From positions 15,714,721-15,778,720 of the forward strand of contig NC_135571.1 in assembly GCF_964340395.1 (NCBI RefSeq): 64,000 bases of DNA, in the 5' to 3' direction. The stretch is from Glandiceps talaboti. Its lineage: Eukaryota > Hemichordata > Enteropneusta > Spengelidae. The notes under the pieces are model-generated. The model was not told the DNA's origin and made no database searches. It saw nothing but the letters and a program-made list of their open reading frames with translations. Made by a program: the position numbers and the translations under genes. Positions 39,301-53,100 of this stretch are shown piece after piece (within the stretch, counting starts at the first letter, position 1; each line of letters starts with the position of its first letter).

Positions 39301-42300
39301 AGAGATTTAGGGTGTAAAAGTCAAAGAATTGTGTACACCGTGTTGGGAGAGTAAAACCATTGGACAGATCTAGATGCCACCTGTTTTGAAAAACCAAAGA
39401 CAGTATGTAGGTTATAGGTTTGAAAAGTTTGCAGCAAAATAGAAACCTATACAGCAATTCACTTCTTTCACTATAGACGTCAAATTGTATAAATTAACAT
39501 CAGATATTTACAGTCTGACAAGTTGTAAAAATCATAACATCATAATGTGTTTTTCTTGTAAACCATATATGAATTAAAAACAAAGACAGAAGTGTACAGT
39601 TCAAGATTTCATATCAAATATCAATATTTGTGTTTGAAACAAAAGCTAAATTTGATACTATAAATTAAAACGTGAGGATGGTATATATTCTGTTCAACTT
39701 TATAACAAATAATATCTTTGGTTTATTATATTACTTTGGATTCAGTTTTGTACAATGTTTAAATAAAATTGACATTTTTAATTTCTCACTAAAATGTTAA
39801 CTGATAACATTTCCATCTTGATTAGTATAAACTGAAGGTAAATATTATACTTGATATGCAAATTATATACTTGATATACAAATGACTTAATTGATATTCA
39901 AATGATGCCATTGATATGGAAATTGTCATTTAAAATGACACCTTTTGCACAATAAATACACAATTAAGTGCTATAATATCAAAATATTTTGATGTTTGTC
40001 ATACAATATTCTAGGCGATAGTGAAAGCCATGAAGTTACTGTGTACATATATATGAGCTGTAATAAAATTTCCACTACACACTGGTATCTACTTTATATG
40101 GAATTCTAGATGTGTACTGAGTACATAAAATTGCTGGCCACATACTTGATATCAACATCATGTGGTTCTGTCTGAATGGAAACCATTGTAAAAGCACAGC
40201 TTATGGAAGAACCACATACATGTAAACCACACACACATGATTGATTGTTCTAAAAAATGACAACAACTGCACTGCATTTCTAAAAAGAAGCAGGAAGGTG
40301 CGTGTAAAGTATATTCTATAAAGTAGATCAGGTGATAACTGCAGATAATATCACACAGCTCCTCCTCCCCTCCCCACAGCTATTATGTTTCTTTGTCTGC
40401 ACAATTTGAATTCCTGACTACATTTACACGTAGATAAAAGAATATCTAACTCTGGACAAGGGTTTAACAAAAAGTGACATTTGATGTACATGTATAATTT
40501 CTAAAAACCTTTGGTAAATTTAGACAAATAAAATGAAATAGTAAATATAATATAATATATATATAACAGTTAAAATATCTTTCACTGATATCAAAAGGAG
40601 GACATTTTGTCATCTGAATGGCCACATATTTCAATACTGGAAGCAAGAGGAAGGCAACAATCATTTTGCTGAAACATAGACATGAAAGAAGCGACTTGGT
40701 TAATTAACGTAATTCTTATGATTTGTGAATGGATTGGTTAACTTAGAGTATACACTTGTCATCAGCTACATGTAAATCTTTGTCAGCAATCACTACTTGT
40801 GCAAACAAACAAACTTAAATGGACAAAACATAAACATGCAAACAGATTAGACATATAACCTTTTTCCCCTTTCTGTTCTTCTTACACACTGCAACATAAG
40901 TCATGACAAGGCACAGAACAATAACAACTAGTAGGCACAAAGCTAGAATTGCTACAATCCACATTGGAACCTCCCATCCAGCTATATCAACAATTTCATC
41001 CAGTATTCCTGCATCCGTTGTGTTGCCTGTTTGGTTCGTTACTGGTACTGGAGTGGTCTGTGCAGACACTTTATACTCAACATTTTCACTTTTGGTATCG
41101 TCTCTACGATATACTGAAGGGAATACCATGTATTTAATAACCAACACAACTAAACATACTCCCTTCACCAACAGATTGAATTGAAAATCAAACACTACAA
41201 TACATTGGTTACACATCAAACATGCTAAGTATATTTTAGTGTAAAGTGTTTCTATGGTGATTTACACTATAATGTCATGACTATTCTAACTGTCATTTTG
41301 ATCCAACGCTTTCACTGAGATGATGAGATCTGTAATTATGAGCTAAATCTCTTTGTGCAGTGTAACCTGTAAAATTTGAATATGACCCAATGTATGGAAA
41401 AAGTATAAACAGTTTCATGTGCCCCATGGCCATTTCCTGACATCGAGAGTATGTCTTGGGTAGTTTAGAAACTACATGTACATGCTATTATCATTATCTA
41501 TCCATGTGATTAGTTACTTATTAACAGACTGATTAGACAGGGTTTGCATCAATACAAGAATATGACGGCCATTTACACGAAGCATCTTCCATTCATGGGT
41601 CAAGAGATGATCAAATAGGCCACGTTGGCGGACGGTCTATGCTGAAAACTTCACTCAGATAAATTCATACCGCCACATCACTATTTCATTCTTACTAAAA
41701 CTTCAACCAACTTTCTTTTTGAGCATTGGTACCAGATCGAATGCATTATGTGAATTTAACGTTCACTACATGCTCTCAGGGGGTTGGGTGAACATGGTTC
41801 ACACGTAAATGTTAAGGCATCGCATCATATTGTTCAAAAATAAATGAATCTCTAGGTGTATACCAAGTTAACAGTTTTCTTCAGCAACATAAAATTTTAT
41901 CAAACGCAATTACAACTGTGTCTCTGTCAAGGTGAAAGTTAATGCTGTCGTTCATATCATGGAAGTTGGAAATGCAGTTTGTGTACAAACCATAGTGTAG
42001 TCCGAGAAGGGCCGGAGCGCATATTTCCAGAGAGTGGTTACCATGGAAAATCGAAAGCCCAGAAAGATAACATTAAATCAATGTATAGAATATTGTTGCA
42101 TATAAATGTTATTGTAACATTTTTGAAGTACAAGGTGTGTATGTTTATGCGATGTGCGGAAGAATGACGTGGACAGCGTGCATGTAAACATTGTAATGTA
42201 TTTTGTGTACATCTGAAATACAATGTACATGTACATTGTAGTGTGTATGCAAATTTGGTACTTGGATTTTGACGCTAATTTTGGGGATAATGCATCCCAG

Positions 42301-45300
42301 GGAATGCATCATAAAAAAGTTCCCGTTGGAATGATCGTGGAATGATACGATCACAAATAGGGCGGGCGAGGCACCCCAAACTTTCATTGACAACAGCAAA
42401 TTATTCAATTGCCACCATGGCGACAACATTATCATTTTTTTTTCACCAATTAGGAATTTTATTCACACTTTGCGACTGTGGCAAGCACTAGCTCTAACTC
42501 TGAATTACCTAGATGCTGTGTGTAACCCCTGATCATGGGTTTGAATTTCATCATTCAATGTTTTATACCAACCATGTGCCACAAAGAACCAACAGAAAAG
42601 ACACAACAACAGTTTTTAAGAACACAACCTGCACCAACGCTAATGCCAAAATCAACCATCACATTGTGTTTCCAGACAGCAAATATCTGATTCAATCTGT
42701 ATTAGTACTCATTTCAATTTGACCACACTATCAAGACACCTGGTGCAAATGTTGTTAAAACAAAGTAAATCATCAATATTGACTCTAGAAGGTGCCACTG
42801 TAGTTCCTACGATATAAACAGTCAAGTAAATTATACTTTGCTGAAAGTCTGGAGTCAGACAATCCACAGCAGATAATGTGAAGCACTTTATAAGGTTCAT
42901 TCTGATTGGATAGAAAGCAAAAGAAACAAGCACATCTATTGGCTGCATTGTTAATGAGTGATAAAGTATATGTACATGTATATGTTGTCCAATCAGTGAC
43001 AACCTTATAATAGCTTCACATCACCACACCCACAATGAAGTATTTTAAAACCAGTGAACCAACAAACTAAAATTCTATCAGTTACAGTCAAACTCAGGAA
43101 TATCTTTCTGACTGGACTTATCTAGTGCCAGCATTGTGTATTTATAACAAGAAAACCAAACTGGTGTTTATAAAATAGAAGCAGATACATGTATAGTGTT
43201 AGCGGCAAATACATGTCTAATGTTAGCGACAGATACATGTCTAGTGTTAGCGGCAGATACATGTATAGCAGATACATGTATAGTGTTAGCGGCAGACACA
43301 TGTCTAGTGTTAGCGGTAGATACACGTATAGCAGATACATGTATAGTGTTAGCAGCAGATACATGTATAGTGTTAGCGATAGATACATGTATAGTGTTAG
43401 CGGCAGATACATGCATAGTGTTAGTGGCAGACACATGTACCGTGTTAGCGATAGATACATGTATAGTGTCAGCGGCAGATACATGTATAGTATTAGCGGC
43501 AGATACATGTATAGTGTTAGCGACAGATACATGTATAGTGTCAGCGGCAGATACATGTATAGTGTTAGTGGCAGATACATGTATAGTGTCAGCGGCAGAT
43601 ACATGTATAGTGTCAGCGGCAAATACATGTATAATGTTAGTGGCAGATATATGTATAGTGTTAGCGATAGATACATGTATAGTGTTAGTGGCAGATACAT
43701 GTATAGTGTCAGCGGCAGAAACATGTATAGTGTTAGCGGCAGATATATGTATAGTGTCAGCGGCAGATACATGTATAGTGTTAGTGGCAGATACATGTAT
43801 AGTGTCAGCGGCAGAAACATGTATAGTGTTAGCGGCAGATATATGTATAGTGTTAGCGGCAGATACATGTATAGTGTCAGCGGCAGATACATGTATAGTG
43901 TTAGCGGCAGATACATGTATAGTGTTAGCGGCAGAAACATGTATAGTGTTAGCGGCAGATACATGTATAGTGTTAGCGACAGATACATGTATAGTATTAG
44001 TGGCAGATACATGTATAATGTTAGTGGCAGATATATGTATAGTGTTAGTGGCAGATACATGTATAGTGTTAGTGGCAGATACATGTATAGTGTTAGCGGC
44101 AGATATATGTATAGTGTTAGCGGCAGATACAAGTATTGTGTTAGTGGCAGATACATGTATAGTGTTAGCGGCAGATACATGTATAGTGTTAGTGGCAGAT
44201 ACATGTATAGTGTTAGCGGCAGATACATGTATAGTGTTAGCGGCAGATACATGTATAGTGTTAGCGATAGATACAAGTATTGTATTAGTGGCAGATACAT
44301 GTATAGTGTTAGTGGCAGATACATGTATAGTGTTAGTGGCAGAAACATGTATAGTGTTAGCGGCAGAAACATGTATAGTGTTAGCGACAGATACATGTAT
44401 AGTGTCAGCGGCAGATACATGTATAGTGTTAGTGGCAGATACATGTATAGTGTCAGCGGCAGATACATGCATAGTGTTAGTGGCAGACACATGTACCGTG
44501 TTAGCGATAGATACATGCAGTGTTCTCCGCAGAGGGTTTTAGCGTATCGGGCCCGATATCCTTTAATTTTCGCCGATACGCTATCAGTTGTCCCGATACG
44601 CTATAAGATTGTAGAGGGTTCGGTAAATATTGTTCATCTGTCAATCGGTCAGCTGACGCCTTTATTGTTTCACAACGTTTGTATTGATCCTTCACAAGTT
44701 CACACATAAGCAGCAAGTAAAACTATAGAGTGTCTAATTAATTCAAATGACTATTCAACCCTCTACCATTGCCAGACAGATTTATTTGAAGTTTGCCGTC
44801 AGTATTGTTTTCGATAGGAATAAAATGCGTAAACCCGCTAATGGTAGTGTGATCGATTCACACTACGGTACAACAGTTTTCGGTAAATCAGAGGCAAAAC
44901 CGGCCCATCAGTAACGTCGGTTCGACCGTAGAAGCATGTCGGAACTGCCAGATTTTGACAACTATAAAAACAAACGATGTCGTGCCATTTTGCTATAAAG
45001 TATAAAAGTTCGACAAACGCATGAAGTTGACATTCAATGAGTTCGAGTGACAGAGTAACACTAACAGTGATAACACCGAGTATGTCTCAACCCAAGAGCA
45101 TGTGCATTCTTCAATGTCGTGAAAAGAGTTGAACAGACTAATGTACCTTTCGATAAAGTGGCGATGTTATCTCCGATTATCAGTTTCACGTTCAATTTTA
45201 CCCTGAAAACACGTTTAGTTTGTAGTTTGACATTGTATACTGATACATCGTACAACTACGATGAAAGCATGGATTTTCCAAAATGGCGGCCATGACGTCA

Positions 45301-47152
45301 CAAACTCTCGCGAGTTTTTGAAGTCCTCCATGGGGAAGTATAGTAAGTCTCGTGTATCACGATATTTCGGACTAAGACGATGTCTGCCGGTAGCTGTACA
45401 CAAACTTTTCGTGTTTCGAAAGTCTAATTTATCTGTGGACATTAAGATTTAAATAATTTCAGCTTTCCTAACAATAATAATCAATAACACTGCTTTATGA
45501 GTTTCTTATTGGTGCTAATATTTTGAAGTAAGAAATTGGCCTTCAACTTTCCTTTGGCCACATGTACATGTACTACTTGTTTGATATTATGATGTACTTT
45601 GATTTTTCGGGAATATAATTATATGTAAATTGATGCTAATTTATGCTAATGAGCCGATATCCTATCAACAAATCCTGGGGAGAACACTGACATGTATAGT
45701 GTCAGCGGCAGATACAGGTATAGTGTTAGTGGCAGATACATGTATAGTGTCAGCGACAGAAACATGTATAGTGTTAGCGGCAGATATATGTATAGTGTCA
45801 GCGGCAGATACATGTATAGTGTTAGTGGCAGATACATGTATAGTGTCAGCGGCAGAAACATGTATAGTGTTAGCGGCAGATATATGTATAGTGTTAGCGG
45901 CAGATACATGTATAGTGTCAGCGGCAGATACATGTATAGTGTTAGCGGCAGATACATGTATAGTGATAGCGGCAGAAACATGTATAGTGTTAGCGGCAGA
46001 TACATGTATAGTGTTAGCGGCAGATACATGTATAGTGTTAGCGGCAGATATATGTATAGTGTTAGCGACAGATACAAGTATTGTGTTAGTGGCAGATACA
46101 TGTATAGTGTTAGCGGCAGATACATGTATAGTGTTAGCGATAGATACAAGTATTGTATTAGTGGCAGATACATGTATAGTGTTAGTGGCAGATACATGTA
46201 TAGTGTTAGTGGCAGAAACATGTATAGTGTTAGCGGCAGAAACATGTATAGTGTTAGCGATAGATACAAGTATAGTATTAGTGGCAGATATATGTATAGT
46301 ATTAGTGGCAGATACAAGTATAGTGTTAGTGGCAGATACATGTATAGTGTCAGCGGCAGAAACATGTATAGTGTTAGTGGCAGATACATGTATAGTGTTA
46401 GCGGCAGATACATGTATAGTGTTAGCGATAGATACAAGTATTGTATTAGTGGCAGATACATGTATTGTATTAGTGGCAGATACATGTATAGTGTTAGCGG
46501 CAGATACATGTATAGTGTTAGTGGCAGATACATGTATAATGTTAGTGGCAGATATATGTATAGTGTTAGCAGCAGATACATGTATAGTGTTAGTGGCAGA
46601 TACATGTATAGTGTTAGCGGCAGATACATGTGTAGTGTTAGCGATAGATACATGTATAGTGTTAGTGGCAGATACACGTATAGTGTTAGCGGCAGATACA
46701 ACTATAGTGTTAGTTGCAGATACATGTATAGTGTTAGCGGCAGATATATGTATAGTGTTAGTGGCAGACACATGTATAGTGTTAGCGGCAGATATATGTA
46801 TAGTGTTAGCGGCAGACCAATGCTAGCCAAGTCAGAAAGTGATTCTAGAACTGTACTGTAACTATGCCAACACATAAACAATACTGTAACCATGCCAACA
46901 CATGAACAAAAAAAAAGACATGCATGTGATGATGTGCAATATATTACTTGTGTACAAATCAAGCAATACTTACGTGGAAGTTCCTTCAGTTTCTCATAAA
47001 GTTTGTTGCCTACATTTGTGATTCCTCTTCCGAGATCAAGGCCACCACCATCTAGTAATGAAGCAACAAACAAACAAATGGATATGTAAATGAGTATATA
47101 ACCATAATGTTGTGAATGGGTTTTCAATGTTCTCCCCAGGATTTTGTCCCAA

Positions 47153-47184
<32 letters not shown>

Positions 47185-50100
47185 AGCGAGGCACTGCATG
47201 CGCCACAATGGGGGTGGTCAGGAGTGGGTGTCCCCCCCTCCTACCTAGCTTTTGAAATTTGCATCTTGAAATGGTGGCTTTTGGTGGCACTTTTTTTTAG
47301 CCATTTTAACCCATTTTAATCATGTGAATTTCAACACAACTGCAGTGTCAAAGTGTGTTTTGATATCTTAATGTTTAAATAGTGACAGAATTAGGCCAAA
47401 TTTACCTGTGTCAAAAAAGTTAGTTTTTTAATAGTTAGTCCTAAATAGTTACTCAGATAGCGCTTTTCAAAACAAATACTGAAAGAGTGTAACAAAACAA
47501 AATCTTCAACTTTCTGTAAAAAATTGCAGCAAATTTCAAGATGTTTCAAGACAGTTGTAGTGTTTACTACAAAATGAAATCCATTTTCGAAAGCTTCATT
47601 GCATCATCACCATATCACTACCAAAACAAACAAAAGTCCAACACATAAGGGTGAAGATAACTTTGCCTTTATGCATAACAGCTGAGTAACCTGTCTCACT
47701 TCTGTTCTCCTCAGAGGAGAATTCTCCTGTCTTTGTAATTTCCCCATTTGGTGACTGCTTGTTCAAAGTCAAAAGTGTCACATTTGGTCCGTCTATTGAT
47801 ATTTGCATAGAGTGTACTGTTTTCTAGTTGACTTCTCATTAAATTTATCATTTAATTCCCGGATTTGAGAACTGCTCAGAATGATGGACTCAGTATTCGC
47901 GGTGACGCAAAATCATGCATATTATAATGCAATGGACATTAATTTTACTCATATTTGATTAAACGATCCATATCCTGTACGCAACGAATTTTGTTACATT
48001 TGCCATGCCCCCTCGACTGACGATATGGCATCGTACTGAGTGAGAGTTGATTGTTTTTATTTTGATACATAATATTATTATAGACCACTAACGAACTTGT
48101 ACCCTGGCCCTGTTACAATCAATGTAAAAAAGACGCAACGCTAATGTTGCAATTTTGTTGCCACTGTTGTGTCTAACTGGAAAATTACTAGTACATGCTG
48201 CACAAGTTCAAATGGACAGACACTCAACACGTCACGCTCCCACGTCAAAAAACTCACATTGTAAGACATGCCTAGTGTAGCCATGATATAGATCTCTTCA
48301 GCATGTTCAGGTTTTATTTACAAAAACAAATATAGTCGGAGACGATACGGCATGGCACCTTCAGTTAGCACAGGTCTTTTTTGAAAGAAGGCAAAACTGC
48401 TTCGAGTCACTGTGTGGGTAGTAATGAAGTCAATCAAAAGAAAATGAAATAAAATGAATCGGAATACATAGTTTTCAAGAGGGAAAGGTACCCGACAAAA
48501 CTTTCTGCTACGACGACTCACTAAGATTTTGAAAGGTCAAAGATTGTACTATGACGACACATGCAACGTCCGAACTATTAAACTAAAGGGAAGGGATAGA
48601 GGGGAACTTAGCATTCACCTTCAATACTGACGTAGCCATGGAAAATTTTACTTGCATGTTTTTTATTAAGAGAAGCAATTCATAGACAAAGCGACTTTGA
48701 AAACCATAAATTTTGGAGTACATTTAGTGTAAACGTAAAAACAGACATTTGTCACAGCCCACCTATCCATGACCAGTGGACTTGCCCACAATGACACCAC
48801 GTGTTTATCTGTGTTGTCTTCAAGTGAGGCCTTCTCACCCGATATCTCTATAAGTTCGATTGTGGTTCGATGGGTACGAAAATATTAGTCCATTTTCGTT
48901 TCGATTACAATTCAATAGTTAAGGAACTAGAAATTAGTAGAATGTACCATTTTGTTCATTTTAGTGACATTTTATTTAGTATTATCTATTAAAGTAGTGT
49001 TGAAGAAACAACACGAGCCTTTCAAAGTTTCACATTTCATTTTGTTTTTGTACCGTAAACCACAGACAATTAAGAAGATGCAAACAATCCAGCGATCTGA
49101 GTCAGTTTCAAGTTTGTCCTGAAAATGGCCGATGTGGAAAATATTCTGTGTACCTCCTGATCTTCGTTGAGCTAAATGACATGATGACTGTTTGAAAGCT
49201 ATAGAATGAACAAGTCATTGAGAATGACATCGCCCCTGCTATGATTGGGTTTTAAGGAACTGGCAGTTTATGTTGTCATTTTCTTGATATCACTATTCTG
49301 ATCACGCAACAACACTTGTGAACCTAAATCAAACAGACTTAGATATGTTGTGTCTGCTCGTTGGACATGGGACATGCCTACTCTTCAAGATGATGTGATG
49401 GAATAAACCATTCAACAATAAAAGATGGGTCGGGTACAGGGGGGGGGGGGGGCTGTTCAAGCATGTCTGAGTAATGGCTTTGGACATGAACACTGCGCCA
49501 ACAAAATCGCTGCCAAGCAGCCATATCAGATTGTATCACGACGAAAATGGATATGCACATGTATGTCATAGAACACTGTCCTAATACTTTGAATGAGATC
49601 TGTTCAAGCATGTCTGAGTTATGGCTTTGGACATGTAAATTCGCAAACAAAATGGCTGTCAGGCAGCCATATTGGATCGTATCACGACGAAAATAGATAT
49701 GCATTTTTATGTCATAGAACACTGTCCTGATACCAACTTTGAATGAGATCTGTTCAAGCATGTCTGAGTTATGGCTTTGGACATGGAATATTTGCAAACA
49801 AAATGGCTGCTAGTTGGCCATATTGGATCGTATCATGACAACAATGAATATGCATATGTATGTCATAGAAACTATCCTAATACCAACTTTGAATGAGATC
49901 TGTTCAAGCATGTCTGAGTTATGACTTTGGACAGGGAAGATTTGCAAACATAATGGCTGCTAGGCAGCCATATTGGATCGTATCATGAAACAAATTGATG
50001 TGCATATGTATGCTATTGTATGTTACCCCTGTACCAAGTTTGAAAAAAATCAGTCCAGGCATCTCCAAGAAACAGCTCTGGACGGACGGATGGAACCCAA

Positions 50101-53100
50101 TCCATAAGTCCCTGTCCTGGACTTCGTCTGGCGGGGACTAATGACAAGTTTGAAACAAGTCATTGAGAATGACATACTCCCCGCTATGATTGGGTTTTAA
50201 GGAACTGGCAGTTTATGTTGTAATTTTCTTGATATCACTACTCTGATCACGCAACAACACTTGTGAACCTAAATCAAACAGACATAGATATGTTGTGTCT
50301 GCTCGTTGGACATGGAACATGCCTACTCATGTTGTGTCTCCTCGTTGGACATTGGACATGCCTACTATTCAAGATAACATGATGGAATAAACCATTCAAC
50401 AATAAAGGATGGGTCGGGTACAGGGGGGGGGGGACCTGTTCAAGCATGTCTGAGTTATGGCTTTGGACATGAAAACTGCGCTAACAAAATTGCTGCCAGG
50501 CAGCCATATCGGATTGTATCACGACGAAAATGAATATGCACATGTATTTCATAGAACACTGTCCTAATACCAACTTTGAATGAGATCTGTTCAAGCATGC
50601 CTGAGTTATGGCTTTGGACATGGAAAATTCGCAAACAAAATGGCTGCCAGGCAGCCATATCAGATTGTATCACGACAAAAATGGATATGCACATGTATGT
50701 CATAGAACACTGTCCTAATACCAACTTTGAATGAGATCTGTTCAAGCATGTCTGAGTTATGGCTTTGGACATGAAAAATTTGCAAACAAAATGGCTGCCA
50801 GTCAGCCATATCAGATTGTATCACAACGAAAATGGATATGCACATGTATGTCATAGAACACTGTCCTAATACCAACTTTGAATGAGATCTGTTCAAGCAT
50901 ATCTGAGTTATGGCTTTAGATTGGAAAATTCACAAACAAAATGGCTGCTAGGCGGCCATATTGGATTGTATCACGACAACAATGAATATGCACATGTATA
51001 TCATAGAACACTGTCCTGATACTAACTTTGAATGTGATCTGTTAAAGCATGTCTGAGTTATGGCTTTGGACAGGTAAAATTTGCAAACATAATGGCTGCT
51101 AGGCGGCCATATTGGATCGTATCATGAAACAAACTGACATGCATATGTATGCCATTGTATGATGCCCCTGTACCAAGTTTGAAAAAAAATCGGTCCTGGC
51201 ATCTCCAAGAAATGGCCCTGGATGGACGGATGGAATCCAATCAATAAGTCCCTGTCCTGGACTTCGTCCAGCAAGGACTAAAAAGTATGCGTGAATGTGA
51301 TTCGCATGAAGTTTGACATTAGTAGCCTCTTTACCAAGATATTTGGTTTTCCAAAATGGCGACCATGAGATCGTAGCGAAACTGCGAGAGAAGTAAATTG
51401 TTTTGCCCTGTTTGTTGAAAAAATATTCAATTCTTTTTTTTTCGTCAAAACTTGCAAGGGGTGCGAAGAATTTACAAGAGGGTGTTGCACCCCTCTTACC
51501 TTGTTCAGGGAGAAAACCTGGGAGACACTGTGGTTTTTAGAATTCTACAATCTGATCAAAATCTGATGTGGTGAATACTGCTCGATTTTCTTATTTACCT
51601 CTATTAACTGAGGAATCTATATACAGTACCATTGCATAATACATGTATATAGGTATTTTGTTGAAGTGTTACTTTTCTAAACAGCACTCCTAGCGACCAA
51701 ACTTTGTGATATTTTGTTTTACTATTCTAAACAGCACTCCTAGTGATAAAACTTTGTGATCTTTTGTTTTACTATTCTGCTATTCTAAACAGCACTCCGA
51801 GTGATAAAACTTTGTGATCTTTTGTTTTACTATTCTGCTATTCTAAACAGCCCTCCTTATGAATTCCTACTAGTGACCAAAATGAGCTGCGCTTGTACAC
51901 TGCATATTTACAGCATACAATATCTCCTAAATTCGAGATTTTCTTAACTTATGAATATTAGTGACAAGAATCAGAAGTGACAAAACTTGGCGCAAGGTAG
52001 GTTTTACCATGGGTACATTTCTGTTTAGTTTTGTAGCTCTACAGTCATACCTTAGACTTTGGTAGAATGTCAACATCTCCATACTGGACAGCTCTTTGAA
52101 AGTGCTGATTTCCAGCTTGTTAGATTTAATCATTTGTCAGATACAACCACTCAAAATGCCATGTGTGGAAAATTACTTTGCTTTTGTCTCTAGATCATCA
52201 AGCGATATTTTGATATTTTGATATTTTGTTTTACTATTCTAAACAGCACTCCTAGTGATAAAACTTTGTGATCTTTTGTTTTACTATTCTGCTATTCTAA
52301 ACAGCACTCCGAGTGATAAAACTTTGTGATCTTTTGTTTTACTATTCTGCTATTCTAAACAGCACTCCGAGTGATAAAACTTTGTGATCTTTTGTTTTAC
52401 TATTCTGCTATTCTAAACAGCACTCCTAGTGATAAAACTTTGTGATCTTTTGTTTTACTATTCTGCTATTCTAAACAGCCCTCCTTATGAATTCCTACTA
52501 GTGACCAAAATGAGCTGCGCTTGTACACTGCATATTTACAGCATACAATATCTCCTAAATTCGAGATTTTCTTAACTTATGAATATTAGTGACAAGAATC
52601 AGAAGTGACAAAACTTGGCGCAAGGTAGGTTTTACCATGGGTACATTTCTGTTTAGTTTTGTAGCTCTACAGTCATACCTTAGACTTTGGTAGAATGTCA
52701 ACATCTCCATACTGGACAGCTCTTTGAAAGTGCTGATTTCCAGCTTGTTAGATTTAATCATTTGTCAGATACAACCACTCAAAATGCCATGTGTGGAAAA
52801 TTACTTTGCTTTTGTCTCTAGATCATCAAGCAAGTATTCTTTCATTTGACTGCTTCTATAGCTGTATTTTTGAAGTTCAAGTATATATTTTTTGTATGGT
52901 GACAGTACGGAAAGATAAACAAACAGAAAGACAGACGTCGAGAATCTCCTAAGCTCCCCTTTCAGGAGCTAAAATTAAGAAGTTTACCTGTAGTGCCACC
53001 CCCTTCTGTACCAGTGTCACCACCAGCATCACTGGCATCAGCTGCTGTGACTGCTTCCTGTAACCGCCGTATTAAATATCCATCTGTCATGATGAATGGC

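Noticed and set aside
43122-46861. Open frames of 350-506 codons on both strands
   Set aside because: They are generated by a stop-free 24-bp tandem unit read in any phase; composition is a fixed 8-residue repeat on both strands and they run across the array only.
49378-50896. Recurrent minus-strand frames with [15 protein letters not shown], also at 31134-31813 and 59711-60736
   Set aside because: Conserved between copies only because the noncoding tandem core of family A is conserved; frames are interrupted differently in each copy.
47129-51530. One 4.4-kb hAT-like element bounded by CAATGTTCTCCCC and GGGAGACACTG
   Set aside because: The ends match only partly, and the flanking bases (GGTTTT and TGGTTTT) do not give a clean duplication; kept only as a possibility.
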